The translations under genes and the position numbers were made by a program. Positions 16,366-24,724 of a stretch of 64,000 nucleotides of DNA are shown here, one piece after another; the stretch's first letter is position 1, and each line of letters opens with the position of its first letter. The notes under the pieces are model-generated. The model was not told the origin of the DNA. It saw only the letters and a list, made by a program, of their open reading frames with translations, and did no database searches. This DNA comes from Actinoplanes sandaracinus (lineage in GTDB: Bacteria; Actinomycetota; Actinomycetes; Mycobacteriales; Micromonosporaceae), in contig NZ_JASCTH010000001.1 of the NCBI RefSeq assembly GCF_030009775.1, positions 408,909 to 472,908 on the forward strand. The letters run 5' to 3'.

Positions 16366-17499
16366 GTGGTCGTGCTGACGAGACCGTTCGCGGACGCCAT
16401 CGGCGAGGCCGAGAAGATCATCACCACGGCCCCCCACGTCCACGGCGAGCAGGACCTCGCCGAGGGCTACGACTACCTGGCCGGCAGCATCCGCGCCTCG
16501 GTGCAGATGGCCTGGGCCTACCAGCGGGACTTTCCCTATTTCATCCGCTCCACCGGCCCCTACACGAAACTCGGCCTGGACAATCCCGACACCCTCTACT
16601 TCCATGCCTGGCTGCGCGACGACGCCGAGTACGTCGTCACCGGGGTCCGCGGCACCACGGCCGACCTGAGCTTCCAGATCCTCGACGGCGACTACTCACC
16701 GGTCCGGGTGCCGGACAGTCTCACCGCCTTCGACGACCGGGAGATCGAGATCGCGCCCGACGGGTCGTACGAGATGAGGCTGGGAGCGGGCCTCAAGAAG
16801 GGGATGCTGGTGGTGCGGGAGGTCTTCAGCGACTGGGCCGCCGAGCGGCCCGGGATGCTGCGCATCCAGCGCGCGGACCGGATCGGCGCCGCCCCGCCGC
16901 CGCCCACGGTCGACGCGATGACCAAGCGGTACGGCGTAGCCGGCAAGATCCTGATCAGCCGGTTGCACACCTTCCTCGCCTTCGCCGAGCGGTTCTACCT
17001 CGGCCTGCCGGTCAACACGCTCACCGCGCCGCGGCCCACCCCCGGCGGGCTGTCCACCCAGTACTCCTCGGTCGGGCACTACGACCTCGACGACGACCAG
17101 GCGATAATCGTCACCGTGCCCGCCGGCGACGCCCCCTACCTGGGCGTCCAGTTGGGCAGCATGTGGTACGTCTCGCTCGACTACATCAACCACCAGACCA
17201 GCCTGACGCGCGACCAGGCCCGGACCGACCCGGACGGCATGATCCGGTACGTGATCAGCGAGCGGGACCCGGGTGTCGCGAACTGGCTGGAACGGACCGG
17301 GCACCGTCGTGGATACGTGCAGTTGCGCTGGCAGCGGCTCTCCCGCGAGCTGACCGCCGACGACGGGCCCCGGGTGGAGATCGTGGCCGTCGACGACCTG
17401 CCGAAGCGGTTGCCGTACCACACGCCGATCGGCCCGGAGGCGTGGCGGGAACGGATCGCCGCCCGGCAGGCCGCCGTCGCGGCCCGGATGCTGGGCTGA
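16366..17499 (+). CDS. DUF1214-containing protein (Rv3531c-like)
   Basis: 377 aa. The family is typified by Rv3531c, first gene of the conserved Rv3531c-Rv3530c-Rv3529c set, and the same order of DUF1214, SDR and sulfotransferase is kept here. The C-terminal half has the DUF1214 pattern YLGVQLGSMWYVSLDYINHQTSLT (about 264-287; Trp-Tyr-rich) and GPRVEIVAVDDLPKRLP. No signal peptide. The biochemical role is not established; it is tied to sterol catabolism by position and the KstR box. Start is GTG 16366 or GTG 16372; neither has a ribosome site. Confidence 0.82.
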   Translation: MVVLTRPFADAIGEAEKIITTAPHVHGEQDLAEGYDYLAGSIRASVQMAWAYQRDFPYFIRSTGPYTKLGLDNPDTLYFHAWLRDDAEYVVTGVRGTTADLSFQILDGDYSPVRVPDSLTAFDDREIEIAPDGSYEMRLGAGLKKGMLVVREVFSDWAAERPGMLRIQRADRIGAAPPPPTVDAMTKRYGVAGKILISRLHTFLAFAERFYLGLPVNTLTAPRPTPGGLSTQYSSVGHYDLDDDQAIIVTVPAGDAPYLGVQLGSMWYVSLDYINHQTSLTRDQARTDPDGMIRYVISERDPGVANWLERTGHRRGYVQLRWQRLSRELTADDGPRVEIVAVDDLPKRLPYHTPIGPEAWRERIAARQAAVAARMLG

Positions 17500-17503
17500 C
17501 CCG

Positions 17504-18271
17504 GTGCTGCTCGCGGAGAAGGTGGTGCTGGTCGCCGGGGTCGGGCCGGGGCTCGGGCAGGCTGTCGCGCTGCGGGCCGCCCAGCAGGGCGCCGCGGTCG
17601 TGCTCGCCGCCCGTACCCCGAAGATCCTGGAAGATCTCGCCGGGAAGATCGGTGACCGGGCGCTGGCCGTGCCCGCCGACCTCTCCGACGAGACGGCGGT
17701 GCGGCGGCTCATCGACCGGGCGCTCGAGGCGTTCGGGCGCATCGACGTGCTGGTGCACAACGCGTTCACGATGCCGCCGATGCGCAGCCTCGGCAAAGTC
17801 GATCTCGACGATCTGCGGGCCGGGCTCAATGGGAACGTCCTCACCGCGTTGCGCGTGATCCGGCTGGCCACGCCCGCCCTGATCGAGTCCCGGGGCGCGG
17901 TCGTGGTCGTCAACTCGGCGGTGCTGCGGCACTCCCGGCGGCCGTTCGGGCCCTACAAGGTCGCGAAGGCGGCGCTGCTGGCGGCGACCCAGAACCTGGC
18001 GAGCGAACTCGGGCCGAAGGGGGTACGGGTCAACTCGGTCGCCCCCGGCTGGATCTGGGCCGACCAGTTGCGGGGCTGGTTCGAGTTCCAAGCCGCGCAG
18101 CGGGGCGTGCCGGCCCGGCAGATCTACGACGAGGTGGCCGCCACCATCGACCTGCGGCGGCTGCCCGAACCCGACGAGGTGGCCGACGCGATCGTGTTCC
18201 TGGCCTCCAGCCTGGCCCGGGGCGTCACCGGAGCCTGTCTCGACGTCAACTGCGGGGAGTTCCACCATTGA
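17504..18271 (+). CDS. SDR family oxidoreductase (Rv3530c-like)
   Basis: 255 aa classical SDR. The NAD(P) motif is GVGPGLGQAVA (residues 12-22, slightly unusual GPGLG), with HNAFTMPP in place of NNAG. The catalytic Ser is in VNSAVL and Tyr/Lys in PYKVAK. The start is GTG 4 bases after the DUF1214 stop, and its end overlaps the TTG of the sulfotransferase. Likely oxidises a hydroxyl of a sterol intermediate; the precise step is unknown. Confidence 0.85.
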   Translation: MLLAEKVVLVAGVGPGLGQAVALRAAQQGAAVVLAARTPKILEDLAGKIGDRALAVPADLSDETAVRRLIDRALEAFGRIDVLVHNAFTMPPMRSLGKVDLDDLRAGLNGNVLTALRVIRLATPALIESRGAVVVVNSAVLRHSRRPFGPYKVAKAALLAATQNLASELGPKGVRVNSVAPGWIWADQLRGWFEFQAAQRGVPARQIYDEVAATIDLRRLPEPDEVADAIVFLASSLARGVTGACLDVNCGEFHH

Positions 18272-19398
18272 CCACCACATCACGCACCGACGTCGGCACC
18301 GTCGCCGACCTGCGCTCGTCGGCCTCCCGGCTGACCGGCCTGGACGACTTCGGCAGCGGCGACGACTACCTCGACGGGCTTGCGGTGCTGCTCCGGTCGT
18401 ACGCCGAAGAGGCGGCCCTGACCCCGGCCGGCAGCAAGCGGACCCGCGGCCTGCTGCGTGGCGCCCTGGCCTCCCGCCTGATCGCCGAGGCCGCGTGGCG
18501 GCAGTTCCCGGAGCACGCCGCCGCGCGGCTTCCGCGCCCGGTGTTCGTCACCGGGCTGCCGCGCACCGGGACCACCGCCCTGCACCGGCTGCTCACCGCC
18601 GACCCCGCCCATCAAGGGCCGGAGCTGTGGCTCACCGAGGTCCCGCAGCCGCGCCCGCCGCGCGACACCTGGCTCTCCCACCCCATCTTCGTCGCTCTCC
18701 AGGAGGCCTATCGCGGCGCCGGCCTCGACGGGGTGCACCACATGGGCCCGGACCAGGTCGAGGAGTGCTGGCGGCTGCTCTGCCAGTCGATGACCTCGGT
18801 GTCCTTCGAGTGCACGGCGCACATCCCGTCGTACTCGGCGTGGCTCGCGCAGCACGACTGGACCGCCGCGTACCGGCGGCACCGCCGCAACCTGCAGCTG
18901 ATCGGCCTGCACGATCAGGATCGCCGGTGGATTCTGAAGAACCCCAGCCACCTGTTCGCCCTGGACGCCCTGCTCACGGTCTATCCGGACGCGGTGGTGA
19001 TCCAGACCCACCGGGACCCCCGGACCGCCATCGCGTCGGTGTGCAGCCTCAACGCCCGCGCCTCGGCCGGCTGGTCGACGGTCTTCTCCGGCCCGGTCGT
19101 CGGCAAGGCGCAGCTGTCGCTGTGGTCACGAGGGCTGCGGCGCTTCCGCGCCGACCGCGCCCGGCACGATCCGGCCCGCTTCATCGACGTCCGCTACGAG
19201 GACTTCGTCGCCGCGCCGCTGCGCACCGTCGAGACGATCTACGACCGGCTGGGCGCCCGGCTGACCGGTCCGGCGCGGTCCGCGATGACCGCGCTGCACA
19301 CCGGGACCATGCGGGGTCCGGCCAGACCGGCACACACCTACGACCTCGCTTCGTACGGCCTGACGACCGCCGACGTGGAGTCCGCTTTCGAACAGTGA
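18268..19398 (+). CDS. Sulfotransferase family protein (Rv3529c-like)
   Basis: 376 aa. PAPS-binding signature FVTGLPRTGTTALHRLL at about residues 91-107, with the 3'-phosphate segment THRDPRTAIASVCSLNA near 250. It starts with TTG overlapping the SDR stop and completes the three-gene set. Members of this set are KstR-controlled in mycobacteria, yet no sulfated sterol intermediate has been defined, so an alternative nucleophile or a regulatory sulfation remains possible. Confidence 0.83.
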   Translation: MTTTSRTDVGTVADLRSSASRLTGLDDFGSGDDYLDGLAVLLRSYAEEAALTPAGSKRTRGLLRGALASRLIAEAAWRQFPEHAAARLPRPVFVTGLPRTGTTALHRLLTADPAHQGPELWLTEVPQPRPPRDTWLSHPIFVALQEAYRGAGLDGVHHMGPDQVEECWRLLCQSMTSVSFECTAHIPSYSAWLAQHDWTAAYRRHRRNLQLIGLHDQDRRWILKNPSHLFALDALLTVYPDAVVIQTHRDPRTAIASVCSLNARASAGWSTVFSGPVVGKAQLSLWSRGLRRFRADRARHDPARFIDVRYEDFVAAPLRTVETIYDRLGARLTGPARSAMTALHTGTMRGPARPAHTYDLASYGLTTADVESAFEQ

Positions 19399-19419
19399 CC
19401 GTGGATCCGCCGCGCTACC

Positions 19420-20256
19420 GTGCCTCCTGTGTGGATCAGCGAACGTGGTTCCTCCGACCGGGTGCTGACCGGCGTCGCCGCGCTGCTCGCCGCCGCCTTC
19501 GTCCTCGCCCCGGCGCCGCTGGCGGCGATTCGGCCGGACGGCGGTTTCGCCGGCCAGGGGCAACTCGCCGGCGCACTGCGGGCGGCGTTCGCCGAGTTCT
19601 GGCGGTCCGGCGGCCAGTCGTTCTCGCCGAGCCTGACGAGTGTCGTCGACTACTGGCTCCGCTACCACCTCGTCAAGGCGGTGACGGCGGCGCTGCTGTT
19701 CGCCGTGCTCGCCGTGCTCGGGGCCCGTCTCTGGAAGGCCTTCACGCGGGGCGCCGGTCTCGGGGCGGGCCGGCGGGCCGCTCTCGCCTCGGCCGGTGTC
19801 GCGGTGACCGCGCTCGCGCTGTTCTCCCTCGCGCTGGTGATGGCGAACGTCCAGGGTTCGGTGACACCCTTCGCCTCCCTGCTGCCGATGCTGCTGGACG
19901 GCCCGGGCGGCGGCGAGTCCACCGCGACGCTCGACCAGGTCCGGCAGCGGCTCGCCGACGGCGGCCAGGCGTCCCCCGCCCTTCAAGTGATGATCGACGA
20001 CTTCGCCCGGTACCACGTGGCGATGGCGGTGATCGCCGGTGTCGTGGCGGCCGGCATCACCGCTCTCAGCGTGCTGTTGTGGCGGCGGTTCGCGGCCACG
20101 GCGCGCACCGAGCGCCGGACCCGCCGGGTGCTCGCGTCGTTCGGCGTCGTCACCGCCCTGTTGCCGTTGGTCGCCGGCCTGATCGCGGTGGCGAACACGA
20201 CGACCGCGCTCGACCCGGCGCCGGCCCTGCTGGCGTTCTTCGAAGGCGGCTGGTAA
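19420..20256 (+). CDS. Integral membrane protein, tmRNA-unrelated unknown
   Basis: 278 aa with about five hydrophobic segments: near residues 17-37, 90-108, 122-142, 205-227 and 242-260. Between segments 1 and 2 and between 3 and 4 are external-looking loops of 45-60 residues. The layout is a repeated module (loop with PxL, DYWLRYHLVKA and again DDFARYHVAMA), suggesting an internal duplication. The start is GTG 19420 or GTG 19429. I recognise no function. It follows the sulfotransferase by 21 bases but has no link to sterol metabolism that I can see. Confidence 0.7.
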   Translation: MPPVWISERGSSDRVLTGVAALLAAAFVLAPAPLAAIRPDGGFAGQGQLAGALRAAFAEFWRSGGQSFSPSLTSVVDYWLRYHLVKAVTAALLFAVLAVLGARLWKAFTRGAGLGAGRRAALASAGVAVTALALFSLALVMANVQGSVTPFASLLPMLLDGPGGGESTATLDQVRQRLADGGQASPALQVMIDDFARYHVAMAVIAGVVAAGITALSVLLWRRFAATARTERRTRRVLASFGVVTALLPLVAGLIAVANTTTALDPAPALLAFFEGGW

Positions 20257-20299
20257 CCGGCACGCGCCGCAGCCCGCCACCCGGCGGGCCACTTGCTCG

Positions 20300-20368
20300 T
20301 CACGCGCCGTGGGCCGGCACGACCCGCCGGGCCTGAGCCCGCCAGGGAGCGAGCTCGCCGATCGTCAT
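20300..20368 (-). pseudogene. Possible remnant of a MerR-family regulator N-terminus
   Basis: A 22-codon frame starts MTIGELA, the classic first residues of MerR-family regulators, then diverges and stops. It lies on the minus strand 100 bases from a MerR-type operator that faces the ABC transporter gene, exactly where a divergent merR gene would be expected. Seven matching residues could be chance; no other frame restores a helix-turn-helix. Confidence 0.25.
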
Positions 20369-20464
20369 CCCGACATCGCCGAGGATGCCACGCAGCGTGC
20401 CCGCCCCTGCAGCATGTCGCGGCCACGGGGTCGCCGCTGCTGCCTGGCTTCCGGAAAAAGTCGC

Positions 20465-20487
20465 TTGACCTCAACCACGGATGAGGT
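20465..20487 (+). promoter_or_regulatory. MerR-type operator/promoter
   Basis: TTGACC (-35 like) overlaps the inverted repeat ACCTCA-N8-TGAGGT, the geometry of MerR/SoxR-class promoters where the dyad fills a long spacer. It ends 14 bases before the ABC transporter ATG. The -10 element is not obvious (AGGTTC region). Confidence 0.6.
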
Positions 20488-20501
20488 GGGAGGTTCGGGT
20501 C

Positions 20502-22388
20502 ATGAGCATGGAATTCGCGGCTTGGAACTCGATGTACCACGTCATGAACCAGCAGGACGACAAGCGGCCGTTCTCCAAGGCCACGTTACGGCGGATCCTC
20601 GCGCTGGCCCGGCCACAACGGCGGGCGCTCACCGGGTTCCTGGCGCTGAGCGTGGTGACCGCCATCCTGGCCGTGGCGACACCGGTGCTGGCCGGCCGGG
20701 TCGTCGACGCCATCGTCGAAGGCCGGGAACAGCGCCTGGTGATGTGGCTGGCCGCCGGGATCGCGGTGATCGCGCTGACCGAGGCCGGTCTGGGACTGGT
20801 GCAGCGATGGCTGTCGGCCCGGCTCGGCGAAGGCCTGATCCTCGACCTGCGGACCAAGGTGTTCGACCACGTGCAGCGGATGCCGGTGGCGTTCTTCACC
20901 CGCACACGCACGGGGGCGCTGGTCAGCCGGCTCAACAACGATGTGATCGGGGCGCAGCGGGCGTTCAGCGACACCCTGTCGGGAGTCGTCGGCAACCTGG
21001 TCGCGCTGGTGCTCACACTGGTGGTGATGATCGGCATCTCGTGGCAGATCACCATGCTGTCGCTGCTGCTGCTGCCGGTGTTCGTGCTGCCGGCGCGCCG
21101 GATGGGCGGGCGGCTGGCCGGCCTCGAACGGGAAGCGGCCGAGCACAACGCGGCGATGAACACGCAGATGACCGAACGCTTCTCGGCGCCGGGAGCGACG
21201 CTGGTCAAACTCTACGGAAACCCGGAAGCCGAGTCGGCCGAGTTCGCCGCCCGGGCCCGGCGGGTCCGCGACATCGGAATCCGTACGGCGATGGCGCAGT
21301 GGGTGTTCCTGACCGCCTTGACGTCGGTGTCGGCGGTCGCGATCGCGCTGGTCTACGGGCTGGGCGGGTTCTACGCGCTGCGCGGTCAGCTCGACCCGGG
21401 CGCGGTCGTCGCCCTGGCCATCCTGCTGACCCGGCTGTACGCGCCGTTGACGAGCCTGGCAAGCGCCCGCGTCGAGGTGATGAGCGCCCTGGTCAGCTTC
21501 GAGCGGGTGTTCGAGGTGCTGGACCTGAAACCGCTGATCGAGGAGAAGCCCGGGGCGCGGCCGGTGCCGGACGGGCCGGTGGCGGTGGAGTTCGACGACG
21601 TGCGGTTCGCCTATCCGTCCGCCGACAAGGTGTCGCTGGCCTCGCTGGAGGAGGTCGCGACCCTGGACACCCGCGGAGGTGAGGAGGTGCTGCACGGCAT
21701 CTCGTTCCGCGCCGAGCCGGGACAGATGGTCGCCCTGGTCGGTTCCTCCGGCGCGGGCAAGTCGACCATGGCGAGCCTGCTGCCACGGCTGTACGACACC
21801 GGCGCAGGGGCGGTGCGGCTGGCCGGCGTCGACGTCCGCGACCTGTCCTCCACCTCGCTGCGGCAGACCCTCGGCATGGTCACCCAGGACGGGCACCTGT
21901 TCCACGAGTCGGTCCGCGCCAACCTGCTGCTCGCCCGCCCCACCGCCACCGAGGACGAACTGTGGGACGTGCTGCGCCGCGCCCGCATCGCCGACCTGAT
22001 CGAGTCGCTGCCGGACGGCCTGGACACGGTCGTCGGCGAGCGCGGGTACCGCCTCTCCGGCGGCGAACGGCAACGGCTCACCATCGCCCGGCTGCTGCTG
22101 GCCCGGCCCCGCGTCGTCGTCCTGGACGAGGCCACCGCGCATCTGGACTCGACGTCCGAGCAGGCGGTGCAGGCCGCGCTCGGTGAGGCTCTGGCCGGGC
22201 GGACCGCCGTGGTGATCGCACACCGGCTGTCCACGGTCCGGGCAGCCGACCAGATCCTGGTCATCGAGGACGGACGGGTGGTCGAGCGCGGCACCCACGC
22301 CGAACTGCTCGCCGTCGGCGGCCGTTACCAGGAGCTGTACCGCACCCAGTTCAGTGAAGGACCGCCGCCCGCCGTGTCGCTGGGGTGA
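20502..22388 (+). CDS. ABC half-transporter (permease-ATPase fusion), drug/lipid exporter type
   Basis: 628 aa. A six-helix type I exporter domain spans about residues 40-330, followed by the ATPase: Walker A VGSSGAGKST (about 413-422), Q-loop VTQDGHLFH, signature LSGGERQRLTIARLL, Walker B VVVLDEATAHLD, switch His in VIAHRLSTV. It should form homodimers, or pair with another half-transporter, and pump hydrophobic compounds out. The ATG at 20502 has GGGAGG 10 bases upstream. A MerR-type operator precedes it, so drug- or metal-like inducers are plausible. Its last 38 bases overlap the end of the convergent secreted-protein gene. Confidence 0.9.
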   Translation: MSMEFAAWNSMYHVMNQQDDKRPFSKATLRRILALARPQRRALTGFLALSVVTAILAVATPVLAGRVVDAIVEGREQRLVMWLAAGIAVIALTEAGLGLVQRWLSARLGEGLILDLRTKVFDHVQRMPVAFFTRTRTGALVSRLNNDVIGAQRAFSDTLSGVVGNLVALVLTLVVMIGISWQITMLSLLLLPVFVLPARRMGGRLAGLEREAAEHNAAMNTQMTERFSAPGATLVKLYGNPEAESAEFAARARRVRDIGIRTAMAQWVFLTALTSVSAVAIALVYGLGGFYALRGQLDPGAVVALAILLTRLYAPLTSLASARVEVMSALVSFERVFEVLDLKPLIEEKPGARPVPDGPVAVEFDDVRFAYPSADKVSLASLEEVATLDTRGGEEVLHGISFRAEPGQMVALVGSSGAGKSTMASLLPRLYDTGAGAVRLAGVDVRDLSSTSLRQTLGMVTQDGHLFHESVRANLLLARPTATEDELWDVLRRARIADLIESLPDGLDTVVGERGYRLSGGERQRLTIARLLLARPRVVVLDEATAHLDSTSEQAVQAALGEALAGRTAVVIAHRLSTVRAADQILVIEDGRVVERGTHAELLAVGGRYQELYRTQFSEGPPPAVSLG

Positions 22389-23148
22389 TCAGCCGCTCGG
22401 CGCGGGCGCGTTCACCGCTCGACGTCTCCCAGCCCAGGTCGGCGACCAGCACGATCGCCCGACCGGTCCGGGCGACGGCCACGTAGGTGTGGTGGGTGAC
22501 CCGATCGTCGACGTGCTCCCAGGTCTGCGTCCAGCGCATCGTCAGCGTGTCCGTCCCGGACTTCTCGAGCCGCCAGTTCGGGCAGTCCCGGACGGCGGCG
22601 CGCAGCCGCCGCAGGTAGCGTTCGGCGGCGCCGGCGGGGTGCTGGGCCACGTACTCCAGGACGACCACCGGGGCCCGGTCGGCGTCGACGATCGCGGAGA
22701 CGGCGCGATCGGCGGCCGGCTTCGGGGCGCGCATGCCGCACGGCCGGGGCGGGCGCAGCGCCGGCCAGCTCTCGGCGTCCGCCTCGCGGGTCTCGGCGCC
22801 ACCCAGATCGGCCGGCCGCAGCATGGCCTCGTCCGGGATGCCGGCGTCCCGGCCTGCCGGCCGGGGCACCGCCCCGACGGAGACACCCGTGGCCTGGGCG
22901 GCTGCCCGCGGCATCGCCCCGGAAGGGACGCTCACCGTCCGGCCCACCACCCGCGGCATCGCCTCGGCAGCGACACTCGCGGGCCGACCAACCGCCCGCG
23001 GCGCCGCCTCGGCAGGGACGCTCGCTAGCCGGGCGACCTGCCGCGGCGTGGCGTCAATGGTGCCCTCGGCATGGGCGGCCGGAGCGGTGGCGACTCCCCC
23101 CGCGATCACGGCCAGTGCCGCGGCCAGGAAAGACCGGAAGACGAACAT
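22351..23148 (-). CDS. Secreted protein with degenerate N-terminal repeats
   Basis: 265 aa. A Sec signal peptide (FRSFLAAALAVIAGGVATAPAAHA, cut after AHA at about 27) is followed by five imperfect units of about 17-18 residues with the pattern (A/V)SVxAEAMPRxVGR, covering residues 35-115. A conserved-looking C-terminal domain (about 135-265) holds two cysteines (RPCGM, DCPNW) and WTQTWEHVDDR. The ATG at 23148 has GGGGGTGG upstream. No known family. It could bind or modify a cell-envelope ligand, but nothing in the sequence proves this. Confidence 0.72.
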   Translation of the reverse strand: MFVFRSFLAAALAVIAGGVATAPAAHAEGTIDATPRQVARLASVPAEAAPRAVGRPASVAAEAMPRVVGRTVSVPSGAMPRAAAQATGVSVGAVPRPAGRDAGIPDEAMLRPADLGGAETREADAESWPALRPPRPCGMRAPKPAADRAVSAIVDADRAPVVVLEYVAQHPAGAAERYLRRLRAAVRDCPNWRLEKSGTDTLTMRWTQTWEHVDDRVTHHTYVAVARTGRAIVLVADLGWETSSGERARAERLITPATRRAAVLH

Positions 23149-23257
23149 GCCACCCCCAACGATCGGCTCGCTGAATTCGACCCTACGCTCCGGCGCTTTG
23201 CGGATTCGTGTGTTAGGTTGGGCGTGTTGCAGTTTTGATTTCTAGAGACGTTTCCTG

Positions 23258-23293
23258 ACGCCTGAAGGGCATCCGAGCCCCTCAGGCGTTTTT
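23258..23293 (+). terminator. Intrinsic terminator in the cold-shock gene leader region
   Basis: ACGCCTGA (23258-23265) pairs with TCAGGCGT (23282-23289); inside, GGGC pairs with GCCC around a 6-base loop; a TTTTT run follows. It points toward csp, but no + strand gene lies between 22388 and here, so it likely ends a short leader transcript and may act as an attenuator or end a small RNA. Confidence 0.8.
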
Positions 23294-23382
23294 CGTCGGG
23301 CCCGGTTCCCCGGGTGGTCTTCAAGACTGTGACGCGGAGTTCCGCGCGGTGCGGCGCTCCACATGCTTGCGAGGAGAAAATC

Positions 23383-23586
23383 ATGGCCACCGGTACCGTG
23401 AAGTGGTTCAACAGCGACAAGGGCTTCGGCTTCATCACCCAGGACAGCGGCGGCCCCGACGTGTTCGCCCACTTCTCGGCAATCGCAACGAGCGGTTTCC
23501 GCACGCTCGAGGAAAACCAGCGCGTGGAGTTCGAGGTCTCGCAGGGCGCGAAGGGCCCGCAGGCGGAGAACATCCGCACGATCTGA
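23383..23586 (+). CDS. Cold-shock domain protein
   Basis: 67-aa CspA-type protein, the standard length. RNP1 KGFGFIT (13-19) and RNP2 VFAHFSAI (27-34) are intact, so it binds single-stranded RNA/DNA and melts secondary structure. The start [10 protein letters not shown] has GAGGAG 8 bases upstream. The 5' region contains an intrinsic terminator 90 bases before the start, and a very stable hairpin follows the gene; both hint at RNA-level control. Confidence 0.95.
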   Translation: MATGTVKWFNSDKGFGFITQDSGGPDVFAHFSAIATSGFRTLEENQRVEFEVSQGAKGPQAENIRTI

Positions 23587-23649
23587 CGAACCGCCGCCAG
23601 AGTCCGGGCCGGGAATGATCACTTAGCCGCCCGGAATTCCCTCTGGTGA

Positions 23650-23714
23650 CGAAGAATCGAGAGCGTGTGAAAGTCAGGTCCGGTTCGGATCAGACTTTCA
23701 CACGCTCTTCTTCG
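23650..23714. terminator. Long stable hairpin downstream of the cold-shock gene
   Basis: AGAGCGTGTGAAAGTC (23660-23675) pairs perfectly with GACTTTCACACGCTCT (23693-23708), and CGAAGAA/TTCTTCG extend the stem around a small bulge; the loop is 17 bases. TTAGTTCACCTTTT follows. It is the probable csp terminator. Apart from this hairpin and the inverted repeat at 24001, the 463 bases between 23587 and 24049 hold no gene I can support. Confidence 0.75.
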
Positions 23715-24000
23715 TTAGTTCACCTTTTCCGGAGTCCGAGCGCCGCCGTTCACCGTCGCCTTAGCCGTGGCCTGAACAGCACCCGGCATACCCGCTCCGA
23801 CGCCCCCGCTCCCCCGACCAAGCACCGTCATAGCGCCGGCCCAGCACCCTCCAGGCGAGCACTTCCCCTCCCCGCCGATCCCGCCCGCCGGCCCGCCCCA
23901 GTCGGTCGGCCAGCACGGACCCAGGCCAGCCGTCGCTCAGACGTGCTGTCCGCCGCTGATGAGATGTCTGAGCTACGGCTGGGGCGGAATGGCCGCATGC

Positions 24001-24020
24001 TTTAAACTGTCGAGTTGAAA
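24001..24020. promoter_or_regulatory. Inverted repeat upstream of the 24050 gene
   Basis: TTTAAAC-TGTCGA-GTTGAAA is a 7-bp inverted repeat with one mismatch, AT-rich against its surroundings and 30 bases before the start codon. A transcription-factor site (TetR-like size) and promoter region are likely. Confidence 0.45.
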
Positions 24021-24049
24021 CGATGGGCCGAACCGAAAGGACGCCGCCG

Positions 24050-24625
24050 ATGCCGCTGGCCGATCTACCTTCCGCCGAGCGCCACCGCCAGATCTCCGCC
24101 GACTTCACCGCCCGCGTCGAGGGCGCCAAGGACTGGGACGCCCCCGCCCCGGTGGCCGGGTGGACCGCCCGGGACGTGGTCCGCCACCTCGTCGAGTGGC
24201 TGCCAGGTTTCCTCGCCTCCGGCGCCGGGGTCGAGCTGCCGAAGGGTCCCAGCGCCGACGACGACCCCGTTCAGGCCTGGCATACGCACAACGACGCCGT
24301 GCGGGAACTGCTCGACGACCCGCAAACGGCCGGTCGCGTCTTCACCAACCCGCACATCGGCGAGCTTCCGCTGGACCAGGCGATCGACCGCTTCTACACC
24401 ACCGACGTCTTCATGCACACCTGGGACCTGGCTCGCGCCACCTCGCAGGACGACCGGCTCGACCCCGGCCTGTGCGCCGTCCTGCTGGCCGGGATGGAGC
24501 AGATGGAGGAGATCCTCCGCATGTCCGGCCAGTACGGCCCGGCCGTTCCCGTCCCGGCCGACGCCGGCCCGCAAGACCGCCTGATCGGCTTCATCGGCCG
24601 CGACCCTCACTGGACCCCAGCCTGA
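24050..24625 (+). CDS. Maleylpyruvate-isomerase-like / TIGR03086-type DinB-fold protein
   Basis: 191 aa. The pattern fits the mycothiol-dependent maleylpyruvate isomerase/DinB superfamily: an N-terminal helix, VAGWTARDVVRHLVEW (about 38-53; the His is a metal ligand) and DVFMHTWDLARAT (about 120-132; the second His region). Members use or sense mycothiol, typical of actinobacteria. The ATG at 24050 has AAAGGA 9 bases upstream and is preferred over the ATG at 24023. The substrate is unknown. Confidence 0.75.
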   Translation: MPLADLPSAERHRQISADFTARVEGAKDWDAPAPVAGWTARDVVRHLVEWLPGFLASGAGVELPKGPSADDDPVQAWHTHNDAVRELLDDPQTAGRVFTNPHIGELPLDQAIDRFYTTDVFMHTWDLARATSQDDRLDPGLCAVLLAGMEQMEEILRMSGQYGPAVPVPADAGPQDRLIGFIGRDPHWTPA

Positions 24626-24724
24626 GGCCACGGCACGCTGGGCTCCGGGCTGAGACCGCGGCACGCCGGGCTCCGGGCTGGGCGGCCTCGGCCGTGACCC
24701 GCCGTGGCCTGCGACGCGACCAGC

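Noticed and set aside
20300..20368. A functional MerR regulator
   Set aside because: Frame is only 22 codons and lacks the helix-turn-helix; at best a remnant.
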